DNA of 64,000 nucleotides from Lentzea albida (GTDB taxonomy: Bacteria; Actinomycetota; Actinomycetes; Mycobacteriales; Pseudonocardiaceae), in the NCBI RefSeq assembly GCF_900111005.1, contig NZ_FOFV01000025.1, positions 1 to 64,000 on the forward strand, given 5' to 3'. Under the pieces are notes generated by a model. That model had not been told where the DNA came from. It saw only the letters and a program-made list of their open reading frames with translations, and searched no databases. Both the position numbers and the translations under genes were made by a program. The number at the start of each line of letters is the position of its first letter. Position 1 is the first letter of the stretch. Below, piece by piece: positions 1 to 8,889 of the stretch.

Positions 1-93
1 CCACGGCCCCGCCGAACAGGTTAAAACTCAAGCTAGTGGTGTGGCGCAGAAGGTTGCCGGGGGAATTCGCGGTCAGACGGGTGGATCGTGGTG

Positions 94-138
94 CCGCCCC
101 CACGTCCTCGTACTGGTTGTACGGGGGCGTGGGGGCGG
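94..138 (-). terminator. Hairpin terminator downstream of the kinase gene
   Basis: An 11-bp perfect stem (94-104 with 128-138, arms CCGCCCCCACG/CGTGGGGGCGG) contains a smaller inner stem (109-113 with 119-123). It lies about 60 bp past the stop codon of the minus-strand kinase, the usual place for an intrinsic terminator in high-GC actinobacteria. There is no clear U tract. The rest of 1-195 shows no supportable gene. Confidence 0.6.
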
Positions 139-195
139 TGCCGCGAGGCGCCCTGCTGGGCGTGGATTACCTCGCCGACCTTCTGGGACGCGCCA

Positions 196-1803
196 CTAGT
201 TCTTGTTGGCGCACACCTTCGCGGAACCGCCGCGCTCCCCGGCTGTGCCGATCGCCGCGATCTGGAAGCACCGGCGGTCGCCGCCACCGTCCTCGATGAC
301 GTACTTGGTGCCACCGCCGGTGACCGTGACCACCGCGTACGGTTTCTCGCCGGTCACGTCGACCACCACGAACTGCGCCTGGCCGTCGCTCGGGTCGGTC
401 CACTCCAGCTCGATCGACCTGCCCTTGTACTCGGCGCGCTTGAGCACCGGGACGAAGCGAGGATCGCTGTTCGGTGAAGGACCGGCGTCGGCCGAGTCGG
501 ACGTCGGCACGGGCGGTGCCGTTGTCGTCACAGGAGGTTGGGCCTGCTGACCGTCGCCGCCGCGGTTGAGGAAGATGCCCGCGGCGAGCCCGGAGGTCAC
601 GGCGATCACGGCCAGCAACGCGAGCACCGCGCCGCGTTTGCTCTTGCGGACCGGCCCGGTCATCGGCTCGGCGGGAGGCAGGTCCACCGTCGGCAGCACC
701 GCGACCGGGTGCGGCCGGGGCGGGGGCGGCGGTGGGACGAAGTCGTGGTGGCGGTAGGTCAGGTCCTCGAGGCGGCCCTGCCACGAGTCGTCGGGCTCGG
801 CCTCCGGTTCGGGCTCGGGTTCCGGCTCCGGCCTGAACCCGCGCGGGCCGAAGCCCGGCGCCTCGGTCGGGCCCTCCGGGTAGAACTCCGGGCGCTCGCC
901 CAGCATCGACGTCGCATCGGGGTCCACAGAGGACAGTGCGGTGCCGGAGTTCGCGGCCATCAGCGCGTCCCGCAGCTCCAGCGCGGAGCCGAACCGCTCG
1001 GCGCGGTCCTTGCGCAGGCAGCGGTGGATCACCGCGACGAGCCACGCCGGCACGTCGAACCGGGTGAGCGCCCGCGGTTCGCCGGAGCTGACCCGGCCGA
1101 CGTAGGACAGCAGCGTGTCCTCGTCCGGGTTGTCCGAGGCGAACGGGGGTTTGCCCTCCAGCAACGTGAACAGCGTCGAGCCGAGCGACCAGATGTCGTC
1201 GGCGGACGACGGAGTGGCGCCCTCGATCATCTGCGGGGCGGCGTGCCGGTAGCTGACCATCTGCAGCGACGCGGAATGGCCCGCGTCGGCGCCGCGCGCG
1301 ATGCCGAAATCGGCCAGCACGTACGAGGTCGGGAGGACCAGGACGTTCTGCGGCTTCACGTCCCGGTGCAGGATGCCCTGGCCGTGCGCGAACGCCAGCG
1401 CGTCCGCGACCGCGATGCCCGCGGCCACCACGTCCTGCACGGGCAACGGGCCCATGGCGCGCAACCTGTCGTGCAGCGAGCCCCGCTCGTAGAACTCCAT
1501 GACGATGCTCGGGCGGCCGTCGGGCAGCGTGCCGGTGTCGAGCACCGTGACGATGTGGGGGTGCTGGCGGCCCAGTTCGACGGTGATCGCGAGCTCGCGG
1601 CGGAAGCGCGCCACCGTGGCCGGGTCCGTCACCTGGAGCACCTTGACCGCGACGTCACGGCCCAGGCCGTCCTGGCGGGCGCGGTAGATCGTGCCCTCGC
1701 CGCCCTGCGCGATCACGCGGAAGGCGCTGTAGCCGGGCAACGCGATCTCGGGCGCCTGCGCAGCGCCCTGCGCGGGTGCCCAGGCCATCAGATCGTCTTC
1801 CAC
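196..1803 (-). CDS. Membrane-anchored PknB-type Ser/Thr protein kinase
   Basis: Phosphorylates proteins on Ser/Thr and probably senses an extracellular signal. Seen (numbering from a TTG one codon upstream): glycine loop at about 34-40, ATP-binding Lys in VAVK near 55, catalytic HRDVKPQN at 147-154 and DFG at 166-168, so the kinase looks active. A Pro/Glu-rich juxtamembrane linker (PEPEPE run near 326-338) leads to one TM helix at about 392-414. The roughly 120-residue extracellular part is Thr/Pro-rich, then fibronectin-like, and has no PASTA repeats. Start choice: GTG at 1803 has AGGAT six bases upstream; TTG at 1806 and ATG at 1788 are alternatives. The lack of PASTA domains argues against PknB itself; the substrate is unknown. 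Confidence 0.93.
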   Translation of the reverse strand: MEDDLMAWAPAQGAAQAPEIALPGYSAFRVIAQGGEGTIYRARQDGLGRDVAVKVLQVTDPATVARFRRELAITVELGRQHPHIVTVLDTGTLPDGRPSIVMEFYERGSLHDRLRAMGPLPVQDVVAAGIAVADALAFAHGQGILHRDVKPQNVLVLPTSYVLADFGIARGADAGHSASLQMVSYRHAAPQMIEGATPSSADDIWSLGSTLFTLLEGKPPFASDNPDEDTLLSYVGRVSSGEPRALTRFDVPAWLVAVIHRCLRKDRAERFGSALELRDALMAANSGTALSSVDPDATSMLGERPEFYPEGPTEAPGFGPRGFRPEPEPEPEPEAEPDDSWQGRLEDLTYRHHDFVPPPPPPRPHPVAVLPTVDLPPAEPMTGPVRKSKRGAVLALLAVIAVTSGLAAGIFLNRGGDGQQAQPPVTTTAPPVPTSDSADAGPSPNSDPRFVPVLKRAEYKGRSIELEWTDPSDGQAQFVVVDVTGEKPYAVVTVTGGGTKYVIEDGGGDRRCFQIAAIGTAGERGGSAKVCANKN

Positions 1804-1873
1804 CAACGGATCCTATCCCGGAGCGATGGGGTCACCGCTCGACGTTCGGAAGGATCGGGAGGAAGGGTTCGGC

Positions 1874-2518
1874 TCAGTCGCCGACGACTTTCACCTGGAA
1901 TCCCAGCGCCTGCAGCATTCCGGTGAGCATCACTCGTGTGTTGTCCTCAGCGCGCTTGAGCAGTTCGGACTGCTTCGCCGCCTCCGCGAGCTTGCCCTCC
2001 GCAGCGACGTAGAACTTCTGCTGGTCGGGAGGGCCCGCCAGCGCCTGCAGGTCGTTGATCAGGCCGCGTTCCTGGCTGAAGACGTACGACCTGTCGTGGT
2101 GCAGGTTCGGCTTGTCCAGCTGGGGCTTCGGCACGCGCAGTTCGACGGTCTTGCCGTCCGGGGACACGACCAGGCCGTCGTCGGCGAGCGTCCCGAAGTC
2201 GACGAAGGCGTTGACCGACCCGGCCGCGACGAACAGCGTCCGCTCGCCCGCGAGGGCCGCCGGCACCCACTTGACGTCGTCCTCGATGTCGAGCACGACC
2301 TGGAACTCGCCCGCCGCGGCGTGGTACTGGCTCAGGTCCCGCACGGACTTGAGCATCGCGGGCTGGCTGCGGTCGATCGATTCACCGCCGAAGGGCCTGA
2401 ATTGGCCGAAGACGAACACCGCCGCGCCGAGGAGAATGACGACGGCCGCGACCACAGTTCCACGCATCACCCAGCGCCTGTCCACCGCGTGGGAGTACCC
2501 GTGAGGTGATGCGCGCAC
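1874..2518 (-). CDS. DUF4230 family membrane-anchored protein
   Basis: About 214 residues: a short N-terminal stretch, one TM helix (residues about 19-40) and an outside domain matching the DUF4230 pattern, with the SVNAFVDF-type strand near 100-107 and a long C-terminal helix rich in Ala, Lys and Glu. No catalytic motif is visible and the family has no established biochemical role. The start is uncertain: GTG at 2518 or GTG at 2485, neither with a good ribosome binding site; the shorter form would leave a compact anchor. It follows the same strand as the kinase with a 70-bp gap, so co-transcription is possible. Confidence 0.8.
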   Translation of the reverse strand: MRASPHGYSHAVDRRWVMRGTVVAAVVILLGAAVFVFGQFRPFGGESIDRSQPAMLKSVRDLSQYHAAAGEFQVVLDIEDDVKWVPAALAGERTLFVAAGSVNAFVDFGTLADDGLVVSPDGKTVELRVPKPQLDKPNLHHDRSYVFSQERGLINDLQALAGPPDQQKFYVAAEGKLAEAAKQSELLKRAEDNTRVMLTGMLQALGFQVKVVGD

Positions 2519-2613
2519 ACGGTCCGTATGGGCTAATCGACCCGTGCGGAATCAGTTCCGTGTCCTCGTGGTTGGCTTGGACGAGACGAGAGCTAGTGAT
2601 CAGGAGGCGCGCG

Positions 2614-3501
2614 GTGGACCCGGAGAACCTGTACGAGGTGGACTCGGAGGTGCCGGACCTGACGGGTGCGGTGCTGCTGCACCACTTCGAGGGCTTCATG
2701 GACGCCGGCGCCGCGGGCCGCCTGCTCTCCGAACACCTGCTGGAGACGCTCGAGAGCCGCGTCGTGGCGCGGTTCGACATCGACGGCCTGATCGACTACC
2801 GCTCGCGCCGCCCGCTGATGACCTACGCGACCGACCACTGGGAGGACTACGCCGCTCCCGAACTGGTCGTGCACCTGCTCTGGGACAGCGCCGGGCACCC
2901 GTTCCTGCTGCTCACCGGCCCGGAGCCGGACCGCGGCTGGGAGGCGTTCATCCAGGCCGTGCGTTCCCTGATCGACCGCTGGGGCGTGCGTCTGACCGTG
3001 GGCTTCCACGGCATCCCGATGGGCGTGCCGCACACACGGCCGTTGAACGTCATCGGCCACGCCACGCGCCCCGAGCTGGTGAGCGAGTACCAGCCGTTCT
3101 TCAACCGCGTGCAGGTGCCGGGCAACGTGTCGGGCCTGCTCGAGTTCCGCCTGGGCCAGGCGGGCCACGACGCGATGGGCTTCGCCGCCCAGGTGCCGCA
3201 CTACCTGGCGCAGTCCCAGTACCCTACGGCCGCCGTGACGCTGCTGGACGCCGTCGCCCGCGCCTCGGGCCTCGCCCTGCCCATCGGCTCGCTCGTCGAG
3301 GCCGCCCAGGCCGCCGACGCCGAGATCCACCGCCAGGTCGCGGAGTCGGACGAGGTCGCGCAGGTCGTCGAAGCGCTCGAGCGGCAGTACGACGCGTTCA
3401 TCCAGACTGTCGGCACCACCGACATCCCCAGCGCGGACGAACTGGGCGCCGAGTTCGAACGGTTCCTCGCCGAGCAGCAGCGTCCGCCGGACCACCTGTA
3501 G
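2614..3501 (+). CDS. PAC2 family protein (proteasome-assembly-chaperone-like fold)
   Basis: A 295-residue soluble protein of the PAC2 family, which is common in actinobacteria and shares the fold of the eukaryotic 20S proteasome assembly chaperone. Recognisable features are the LLHHFEGFMDAG start of the fold, the WGV..T.GFHGIPMGVPHTRP segment near residues 130-150 and the LLEFRLGQAGH strand. The bacterial function is not established. Start chosen at GTG 2614 because AGGAGG (2602-2607) sits six bases upstream; an in-frame 36-codon upstream extension has no family similarity. First gene of a tight cluster with the next two genes (9-bp gap, then a 1-bp overlap). Confidence 0.87.
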   Translation: MDPENLYEVDSEVPDLTGAVLLHHFEGFMDAGAAGRLLSEHLLETLESRVVARFDIDGLIDYRSRRPLMTYATDHWEDYAAPELVVHLLWDSAGHPFLLLTGPEPDRGWEAFIQAVRSLIDRWGVRLTVGFHGIPMGVPHTRPLNVIGHATRPELVSEYQPFFNRVQVPGNVSGLLEFRLGQAGHDAMGFAAQVPHYLAQSQYPTAAVTLLDAVARASGLALPIGSLVEAAQAADAEIHRQVAESDEVAQVVEALERQYDAFIQTVGTTDIPSADELGAEFERFLAEQQRPPDHL

Positions 3502-3510
3502 GAGCTCGTG

Positions 3511-3870
3511 ATGGCCACCTGGGACGACGTGCACCGGATCGCCACCTCCATGCCCGACGTGACGGAGCGGGTGCGCGAGGGCGTCGTCGACTGGAGGGTC
3601 AGGGACAAGCTGTTCGTCTGGGAACGGCCGCTGCGCAAGGTCGACCTCAAGGCGTTGGGCGCGGCGGCTCCTTCCGGGCCGATCCTGGCCGCTCGGGTGC
3701 CCGACCTGGGGGCCAAGGAGGCCCTGCTCGCCTCCGACCACTCGGTGTACTTCACGACGCCGCACTTCAACGGGTATCCGGCGATCCTGGTGCGGCTGGA
3801 GCACATCGAGGTGGGGGAGTTGGAGGAGCTGATCGTGGAGGCGTGGCACGCGCGGGCGCGGCGGCGCTGA
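3511..3870 (+). CDS. MmcQ/YjbR family protein
   Basis: A 119-residue small cytoplasmic protein of the MmcQ/YjbR (CyaY-like fold) family. Typical signatures are the N-terminal A..MP.V.E, the central W.V..KLFVW.RP and YFTTPHFNGYPAILVRL, with the conserved W..A near the end. The family is thought to bind nucleic acid or act as an accessory factor, without a proven role. ATG 3511 follows AGGAG by six bases; the GTG one codon upstream is less well placed. Its stop codon overlaps the next start by one base, implying coupling. Confidence 0.85.
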   Translation: MATWDDVHRIATSMPDVTERVREGVVDWRVRDKLFVWERPLRKVDLKALGAAAPSGPILAARVPDLGAKEALLASDHSVYFTTPHFNGYPAILVRLEHIEVGELEELIVEAWHARARRR

Positions 3871-4385
3871 TGGAGTTCTTCACCTACCACCGGGACCGTC
3901 CCGGTTCGATGCCGTTGCGCCGAGCCATGCTCGAGGAGCACTGGTCCTACATGGACCGCTTCGAGCTGATCGCCCGCGGTCCGACGTTCGCGGGCGGCGT
4001 GCTCACCGGCAGCGTGCACGTCGTCGACGTGCCGGACGCGGCGGCCGCGCGGGCGTTCGCGTTCGACGAACCCGTCTACCAGGCCGGTGGCTACCGGGAC
4101 GTGCTGGTGCGCAGGTGGCGCAACGTGCTCGGGCGGACGATGTGGGACTTCACCGGCGGCAGGGAGGGGCACCTGGTGCTCGGGTTCTCCTCCGGCGAGC
4201 CCGCCGACCTCGTGCCCGCCCGACCGGACGAGCTGATCGCGTACGGGCCGCTGCTGTCGGACGACGGCAGCGCCTGGCTGGGGACGGCGGCGCTGGTCGC
4301 GTCGGCCGACCCGGTGGCGGTGCTGACCGCGGAGCGGTACGACGCCGTCGAGGTGCACGAGTGGGAGTTCGGCGGGCGCCGCTAG
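3870..4385 (+). CDS. YCII-related domain protein
   Basis: A 171-residue protein. The N-terminal half (residues 1-95) matches the YCII dimeric alpha-beta-barrel pattern: aromatic first strand, HWSYMDRF-type segment, GP.F.GG..TGS.HVVD and a following helix with the FA.DEPVYQAG motif. The C-terminal half (about 95-171) resembles a second shorter copy (VLGFSSGEPADL, YGPLLSDDGSAWLG), so the protein may be a tandem fusion. YCII proteins include muconolactone-isomerase-like enzymes, but the substrate is unknown here. Translationally coupled to the YjbR gene. Its stop overlaps the convergent MFS stop by four bases, so no terminator separates them. Confidence 0.78.
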   Translation: MEFFTYHRDRPGSMPLRRAMLEEHWSYMDRFELIARGPTFAGGVLTGSVHVVDVPDAAAARAFAFDEPVYQAGGYRDVLVRRWRNVLGRTMWDFTGGREGHLVLGFSSGEPADLVPARPDELIAYGPLLSDDGSAWLGTAALVASADPVAVLTAERYDAVEVHEWEFGGRR

Positions 4386-5575
4386 GAGGTCCGGATCGCC
4401 TTCAGCGAGCGGTCTACCACGTTGACGAGCAGGAACGCGAGGCTCGTGACGACGAGGAAGATCGCCAGTTCGTGCAGGCCGCGGGTGTCGACGGTGTCAC
4501 CGAACACGAGTCCCAGCACGACGGCCGACACGATGGCGCCGAGGTAGCCGAACGTGCGCAGCAGGCCCGCCGACGCGCCGACGGAGGCGGGATCGGCCTG
4601 CCGGTACACGGCGTTCTGCAGCGCCAGGCTGGTGAGGCCCTGGGGAACGCCGCTCAGCACCGTCACCGCCAGGAGCATCCACAGCGGACTCGACGTGCCC
4701 AGCGCGAGCAGGAGCGCGCAGACCGCGAGCTGGCCGGCCGCCGCGACGATCAGCTTGCCGCGCAACGCTTCGCTGCGTCCGGTGAGCGCGGACACGGCGA
4801 CGCCGACGCCGAACACCGGCAGGACGACCAGGCCCGCCTGGCCCGCGCTGAACCCGCGTTCCGCCTGCAGCCACTGGGTGAAGCCGAAGATGAAGCTGTA
4901 CGACACGAGGTACGAGAGCACCGCGCGGACGTAGGTGATCACCAGTGGTGTGTTCAGGCCGCTGAGGTCGAACAACGGCCTGCGCTCGCGCATCCGAGGC
5001 CGTGAGCGGGGGAAGTAGCGCCACCCGAGCGCGAACGCGGCCAGGGCGAGCGGCACGTTGATCGCGAGCGTCGTGCGCCAGCCGCCGAAGTCGACCAGCA
5101 GGCCGCCGAGCGGCGGGCCGAGCACGGAGACGGTCTGGGTGGAGATCGCGAGGATCGTGAGGACGCCGCCGGGGCTGTCGTCGCCCGTGCGGTCGGCCTC
5201 GTCGCGCAGCAGGCGCATCGCCGCGGGGTAGCCGGCGCACGTGCCGAGGCCGAGCAATACGCGCGCTACGACGAGCACGGCCAGGTTCGGTGCGAAGGTG
5301 CCGAGCACGCCGGCGATCCCGACGAGCGCGGTCGCCGGGAGGAACAGCCTGCGCGGCCCGCAGGTGTCGATCAGACGGCCCGCCACGGGTTGCCCGATCG
5401 CGGTGGCCACGTACAGCGAGGTGATCAGCCACGCCGTCGCCGAGGGCGGTTCGCCGAACGACACCCCGATCGGCACCAGCGCGACCGACAGGATCGTGGT
5501 GTTGACCGGGTTCAGCACCGCCCCGGCGACCAGAGGTGTGATCAGGCGGCGGTCGAAGCCGGTGGTGGCCGTCAT
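4382..5575 (-). CDS. MFS transporter, drug-efflux type
   Basis: A 397-residue membrane protein with about 12 predicted TM helices. The loop after TM2 carries the MFS motif A variant GRLIDTCGPRRLF (near 61-73), and the G..LGPPLGGLL antiporter motif C lies in TM5, which favours a proton-coupled drug exporter. The start ATG (5573-5575) overlaps the stop of the upstream marR gene by four bases. Regulator and pump are therefore one transcription unit, and the regulator most likely controls export of its own ligand. The substrate cannot be predicted from sequence. Confidence 0.9.
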   Translation of the reverse strand: MTATTGFDRRLITPLVAGAVLNPVNTTILSVALVPIGVSFGEPPSATAWLITSLYVATAIGQPVAGRLIDTCGPRRLFLPATALVGIAGVLGTFAPNLAVLVVARVLLGLGTCAGYPAAMRLLRDEADRTGDDSPGGVLTILAISTQTVSVLGPPLGGLLVDFGGWRTTLAINVPLALAAFALGWRYFPRSRPRMRERRPLFDLSGLNTPLVITYVRAVLSYLVSYSFIFGFTQWLQAERGFSAGQAGLVVLPVFGVGVAVSALTGRSEALRGKLIVAAAGQLAVCALLLALGTSSPLWMLLAVTVLSGVPQGLTSLALQNAVYRQADPASVGASAGLLRTFGYLGAIVSAVVLGLVFGDTVDTRGLHELAIFLVVTSLAFLLVNVVDRSLKAIRTS

Positions 5576-6000
5576 TCGTCCACCACGCGCTCGAGCAACG
5601 TGAGCGCCTCGGCGATCACCTGCCGCTCGGACTCGGTGAACCGCTGCGCGATCAGCTCGGTCAGCCGCTCGTTGCGGGCGGCTCGCGCGCCCCGGGCGGC
5701 CGCACGGCCCTCGTCGGTGAGCGTGATCAGCTGACGCCGGCCGTCGCTCGGGTCGGCCGCGCGCCGGATGAGGCCCTGCTCGTGCAACGAGGTCAGGGTC
5801 TTGGCCATGGACTGCGGCTTCACGCGTTCGGCGCCCGCGAGCTGACTCGCGGTCGACGGCTCGTCCATCAGCAACAGCCTGGCCAGCGCGGACGCCTGCG
5901 GTGCGCTCAGCTCGTCGACCGACGACTCGTCCTGCAGCCTGCGGCGCAGCCGTCCGACGAGCACGCGCAGCCGTTGGAGGAGGGAGGCCGGATCGGTCAT
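5572..6000 (-). CDS. MarR family transcriptional regulator, autoregulator of the MFS operon
   Basis: A 142-residue winged-helix protein. The HTH region holds LSAPQASALARLLLMDEPSTASQLAGAERVKPQSMAKTL, followed by the wing DPSDGRRQLITLTDEG, the classic MarR DXRXXXLXLT signature. Start taken at ATG 6000 (protein begins MTDPASL); an in-frame upstream extension to 6087 would run through the operator and into folA and looks spurious. First gene of the operon with the MFS pump. A 30-bp near-perfect palindrome directly in front of the start is the expected binding site. Confidence 0.92.
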   Translation of the reverse strand: MTDPASLLQRLRVLVGRLRRRLQDESSVDELSAPQASALARLLLMDEPSTASQLAGAERVKPQSMAKTLTSLHEQGLIRRAADPSDGRRQLITLTDEGRAAARGARAARNERLTELIAQRFTESERQVIAEALTLLERVVDE

Positions 6001-6004
6001 GGTA

Positions 6005-6034
6005 GACAGCCTAGACTGAACAGTCTGGGCTGTC
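6005..6034. promoter_or_regulatory. Putative MarR operator (30-bp palindrome)
   Basis: Outer arms GACAGCC (6005-6011) and GGCTGTC (6028-6034) and inner arms AGACTG (6013-6018) and CAGTCT (6021-6026) share the same centre at 6019.5. Only the pair 6012/6027 and the central AA break symmetry. It ends five bases from the marR start and lies between marR and the folA stop, so it must overlap the promoter or leader of marR-MFS. Confidence 0.75.
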
Positions 6035-6038
6035 GATT

Positions 6039-6494
6039 TCAGTACGTGACGAACCGGTAGTGCAGGCCGCCGCTCGACTCCAGCCACTCACCGACGCTGA
6101 CCGGCTCGCGGTCGATCGCCGGCGCGTACGTGTCGCCTTCGAACGATTCGCGGATCTCGGTCACCTCGACCCGGTCGGCGAACGGCAGCGCGGCCGCGTA
6201 CACCGCCGACCCGCCGATCACCCACACGTCCCCGGTGACGTCGGCCAGGGCCTTCTCGAGCGAGGAGAACGTCTCCACGCCCTCCTGCGGCGTGCGCGAC
6301 AGCACGAGGTTGCGCCGGCCGGGCAACGGGCGGAAGCGCGGCGGCAGCGACTCCCAGGTGCGGCGTCCCATGAGGACGGCCGCGCCCGACGTGATCTGCC
6401 GGAAGCGCTTCATGTCCTCGGGAACGTGCCACGGGATGGCGTTGTCGCGGCCGATCACGCCGTTCGCGGCCTGCGCCCAGATCAGGCCGATCAC
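6039..6494 (-). CDS. folA: Dihydrofolate reductase
   Basis: Reduces dihydrofolate to tetrahydrofolate with NADPH, regenerating the cofactor oxidised by thymidylate synthase. The 151-residue protein carries the N-terminal [19 protein letters not shown] loop, the catalytic acid in PEDMKRF, the NADPH-binding GRRTWESLP segment and [12 protein letters not shown]. Length is slightly below the usual 160 residues but no core element is missing. Its start overlaps the thyA stop by four bases (ATGA), so the two are translationally coupled in the standard actinobacterial order thyA-folA. Confidence 0.97.
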   Translation of the reverse strand: MIGLIWAQAANGVIGRDNAIPWHVPEDMKRFRQITSGAAVLMGRRTWESLPPRFRPLPGRRNLVLSRTPQEGVETFSSLEKALADVTGDVWVIGGSAVYAAALPFADRVEVTEIRESFEGDTYAPAIDREPVSVGEWLESSGGLHYRFVTY

Positions 6495-7288
6495 ACCGCC
6501 ACCGGCGCCTTGATGCCGGGGTGCGGGTCGTAGCCCTCGATCGCGAAGTCCTCGTAGGCGTAGTCGAACAGGGAGGCGGCGGGAGCCATCTTCAGCTCGG
6601 GGAACTCGCGCGCGTCACGGCTGAGCTGCAGCTCGACCTGCTCGACGTGGTTGTCGTAGATGTGGCAGTCGCCGCCGGTCCAGATGAAGTCGCCGACGCC
6701 GAGACCGGTCTGCGCGGCGATCATGTGCGTCAGCAGGGCGTAGGAGGCGATGTTGAACGGCACGCCGAGGAACAGGTCCGCGCTGCGCTGGTAGAGCTGG
6801 CAGGAGAGCTTGCCGTCGGCGACGTAGAACTGGAAGAAGGCGTGGCACGGCGGCAGCGCCATGTTCGCGATCTCGCCGACGTTCCACGCGGAGACGATGA
6901 TCCGGCGCGAGTCGGGGTTCGTCTTCAGCGTCTTCAGCACCTCGGCGATCTGGTCGACGTGCCCGCCGTCCGGGGTGGGCCACGAGCGCCACTGCACGCC
7001 GTAGACCGGGCCGAGTTCGCCCTCGGGGGAGGCCCACTCGTCCCAGATGGACACACCGTGGTCCTGCAACCACTTCACGTTGCTGTCGCCGCGCAGGAAC
7101 CACAGCAGCTCGTACGCGATCGACTTGAAGTGGACCTTCTTCGTCGTGATCAGCGGGAAGCCCGCGGCGAGCGGGTAGCGCAGCTGGTGGCCGAAGATCG
7201 ACCGCGTGCCGGTGCCGGTGCGGTCCTCTTTGCGCACGCCTTCTTTCAGGACGTGGCGGAGCAGGTCTTCGTACTGCGTGTCGGGCAT
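6491..7288 (-). CDS. thyA: Thymidylate synthase (ThyA)
   Basis: Methylates dUMP to dTMP using methylene-tetrahydrofolate. The 265-residue protein has the catalytic Cys near 148 in [12 protein letters not shown], the phosphate-binding PDSRRII (125-131), the [15 protein letters not shown] segment and the C-terminal PHP.IKAPVAV that closes the active site. ATG 7288 gives the family's usual N terminus ([14 protein letters not shown]); an upstream in-frame extension is low-complexity and not family-like. Coupled to folA downstream. Confidence 0.97.
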   Translation of the reverse strand: MPDTQYEDLLRHVLKEGVRKEDRTGTGTRSIFGHQLRYPLAAGFPLITTKKVHFKSIAYELLWFLRGDSNVKWLQDHGVSIWDEWASPEGELGPVYGVQWRSWPTPDGGHVDQIAEVLKTLKTNPDSRRIIVSAWNVGEIANMALPPCHAFFQFYVADGKLSCQLYQRSADLFLGVPFNIASYALLTHMIAAQTGLGVGDFIWTGGDCHIYDNHVEQVELQLSRDAREFPELKMAPAASLFDYAYEDFAIEGYDPHPGIKAPVAV

Positions 7289-7314
7289 GCCCCGCACACT
7301 ACCCAGCTCCCGGA

Positions 7315-8406
7315 TCAGAACCTCGACATGTCCGGGGCGAGTCCCAGCCGCAGCATCGAGTACGTCTCCAGCATCCGCCGCGACACGACGGTGTGCTGCG
7401 CGGCCACGTGCGCGTCCCGCAGGCAACGCTGCAACGCCGACGACTCGAACACCGAGCTGCCGCCGCCCGCCGCGAACGCCTTCTGCGTCACGTCCGTCGC
7501 CTCGCCCGAGGCGAACGAGCAGGCCAGCCGCAGCCGTGCCTTGATCGGGTCAGGGGTCGGCTCGCCGTTCACGGCGTGGTCCCAGGCCGTGCTCAGCGCC
7601 TCGTGCAGGAACGCCGCCGCGGACGACAGCCGTGCCTCCGCCAGCGCGAGCTCGATCTGCACGCCGGTCTGCTCGGCGAGCCGGGACGTCGCGTACTGGG
7701 GCACCTTCTCGACGGCCAGCGACTCCATCTCGTCGATCGCGCGGCGCGCCACGCCGAGGCACACGGACGCGACGCCGACGGCCAGGAAGCTGAAGTAGGG
7801 GAACACCGTGATCGGGCCCTCGATGCCGGGTGGGGTGCCGATCGGCCACACCGCGCGGCGGGCGGGCAGGAAGGCGTCCGAGACGGAGAACTCGTGCGAG
7901 CTGGTGGCGCGCAGGCCGGCGGCGTGCCACGTGTCGTGGATCGTCACGTCCTCACGCGGATACACGGCCAGACGCGGGCCCACGGGCGTGATGGTGCCGC
8001 CGATGACCCACGAGCAGTACGCGACGGCGCTGCCCCAGCCCCAGCGGCCGGTGGCGCGGTAGCCGCCGTCGGCCTCCACGGCCTTGCCCAGCGGTGCGGC
8101 GGTGCCCGCGATCAACGCGCGCGGGTCGCCGAAGACCTCGTCGGCGGCGTCGGTGGGCAGGTACCAGGCCAGTGACGACGAGGAGGTGGTCGTCATCGCG
8201 GTCCAGCCGGTCGAGGCGTCCGCGCGCGCCAGTTCCTGCAGCTCGCGGCTCCACTCGGGCAGGCCGAGCTCGGCACCGCCGTAGCGCTTCGGGGCGATCA
8301 TGCGGTGCACGCCGTGGTCGACGAGCGCGGTCAGCACCGGTTCGGTGAGGGCGCGCTGCTGCTCGGCCAGCGGTGCTTCGGCGCGGATCAGGGCGTGGAG
8401 ATCCAT
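7315..8406 (-). CDS. Acyl-CoA dehydrogenase-like flavin enzyme (group D monooxygenase type)
   Basis: A 363-residue protein of the acyl-CoA dehydrogenase superfamily. It resembles the two-component flavin-dependent hydroxylases (HsaA/HpaB-like) more than true dehydrogenases: N-terminal helical domain with [40 protein letters not shown], a mid beta domain ([14 protein letters not shown]), and a C-terminal helical bundle with the Gly/Ser-rich [25 protein letters not shown] segment that binds flavin. Such enzymes need a separate flavin reductase, which is not adjacent. ATG 8406 is chosen for homologous length but lacks a strong ribosome binding site. It follows the MarR gene on the same strand after 22 bp, so it may be in that regulator's operon. 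Confidence 0.82.
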   Translation of the reverse strand: MDLHALIRAEAPLAEQQRALTEPVLTALVDHGVHRMIAPKRYGGAELGLPEWSRELQELARADASTGWTAMTTTSSSSLAWYLPTDAADEVFGDPRALIAGTAAPLGKAVEADGGYRATGRWGWGSAVAYCSWVIGGTITPVGPRLAVYPREDVTIHDTWHAAGLRATSSHEFSVSDAFLPARRAVWPIGTPPGIEGPITVFPYFSFLAVGVASVCLGVARRAIDEMESLAVEKVPQYATSRLAEQTGVQIELALAEARLSSAAAFLHEALSTAWDHAVNGEPTPDPIKARLRLACSFASGEATDVTQKAFAAGGGSSVFESSALQRCLRDAHVAAQHTVVSRRMLETYSMLRLGLAPDMSRF

Positions 8407-8428
8407 GTGCGCGATCTTGCTGGAACGG

Positions 8429-8866
8429 TCAGAGCTTGGCGAGCGCCTCAACGAGTGGCTTCAGCTCCGGGACGTCCCCCGCCTCCGCGAGCGACTCGGA
8501 CAGCACCTCGTCGTGCGTGGGGCGGGCGAGCGCGAGCAGCTCGTGGCCCTTCTCGGTGACCTCGGTGTAGATGCCGCGCCGGTCGGTCGGGCAGAGGTAG
8601 CGCGCGAGCAGGCCGCGGTCCTCCAGGCGCGTGACCAGCCGCGTCGTGGCCGACTGGCTGAGCACCACGGCGTTGGAGAGCTGGTTCATCCGAAGGTGGA
8701 AGCCGTCCTGGCGGTTGAGGACGTCCAGAACGGTGTACTCGCTGACGGAAAGCTCGTGGGCCTTCTGCAGCGCTCGCTCCAGACGGTCCTCGATGCGCGC
8801 GTGCAACGCCGCGAGCGTGCGCCAGCCCTGTGCGCGCGCCTGGACGGCGTCGTCGTCCAGTGACAT
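8429..8866 (-). CDS. MarR family transcriptional regulator
   Basis: A 145-residue MarR protein with the HTH helices LSVSEYTVLDVLNRQ and MNQLSNAVVLSQSATTRLVTRLEDRGLL and the wing CPTDRRGIYTEVTEKG. It is divergent from the SDR-AKR pair starting at 8950 and upstream of the flavoenzyme at 7315-8406, so it probably controls one or both. A 25-bp inverted repeat lies in the 83-bp divergent spacer. The ligand is unknown; the linked enzymes suggest a small carbonyl or aromatic compound (inference). Confidence 0.9.
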   Translation of the reverse strand: MSLDDDAVQARAQGWRTLAALHARIEDRLERALQKAHELSVSEYTVLDVLNRQDGFHLRMNQLSNAVVLSQSATTRLVTRLEDRGLLARYLCPTDRRGIYTEVTEKGHELLALARPTHDEVLSESLAEAGDVPELKPLVEALAKL

Positions 8867-8889
8867 AGGTCAACCCTTCTCGAATAGAC

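Noticed and set aside
1-195. Possible tail of an upstream gene
   Set aside because: No frame shows protein-like composition up to the edge; only the kinase terminator is convincing.
2544-4385. Long 613-residue reading that spans three genes
   Set aside because: Only its last 171 codons (from 3870) match a real family; the rest is the alternate frame of the PAC2 and YjbR genes with Arg/Gly/Pro-rich composition.
5572-6087. Longer MarR start at 6087
   Set aside because: It would place the 30-bp operator and part of folA within the coding region, whereas ATG 6000 gives the typical MarR length.
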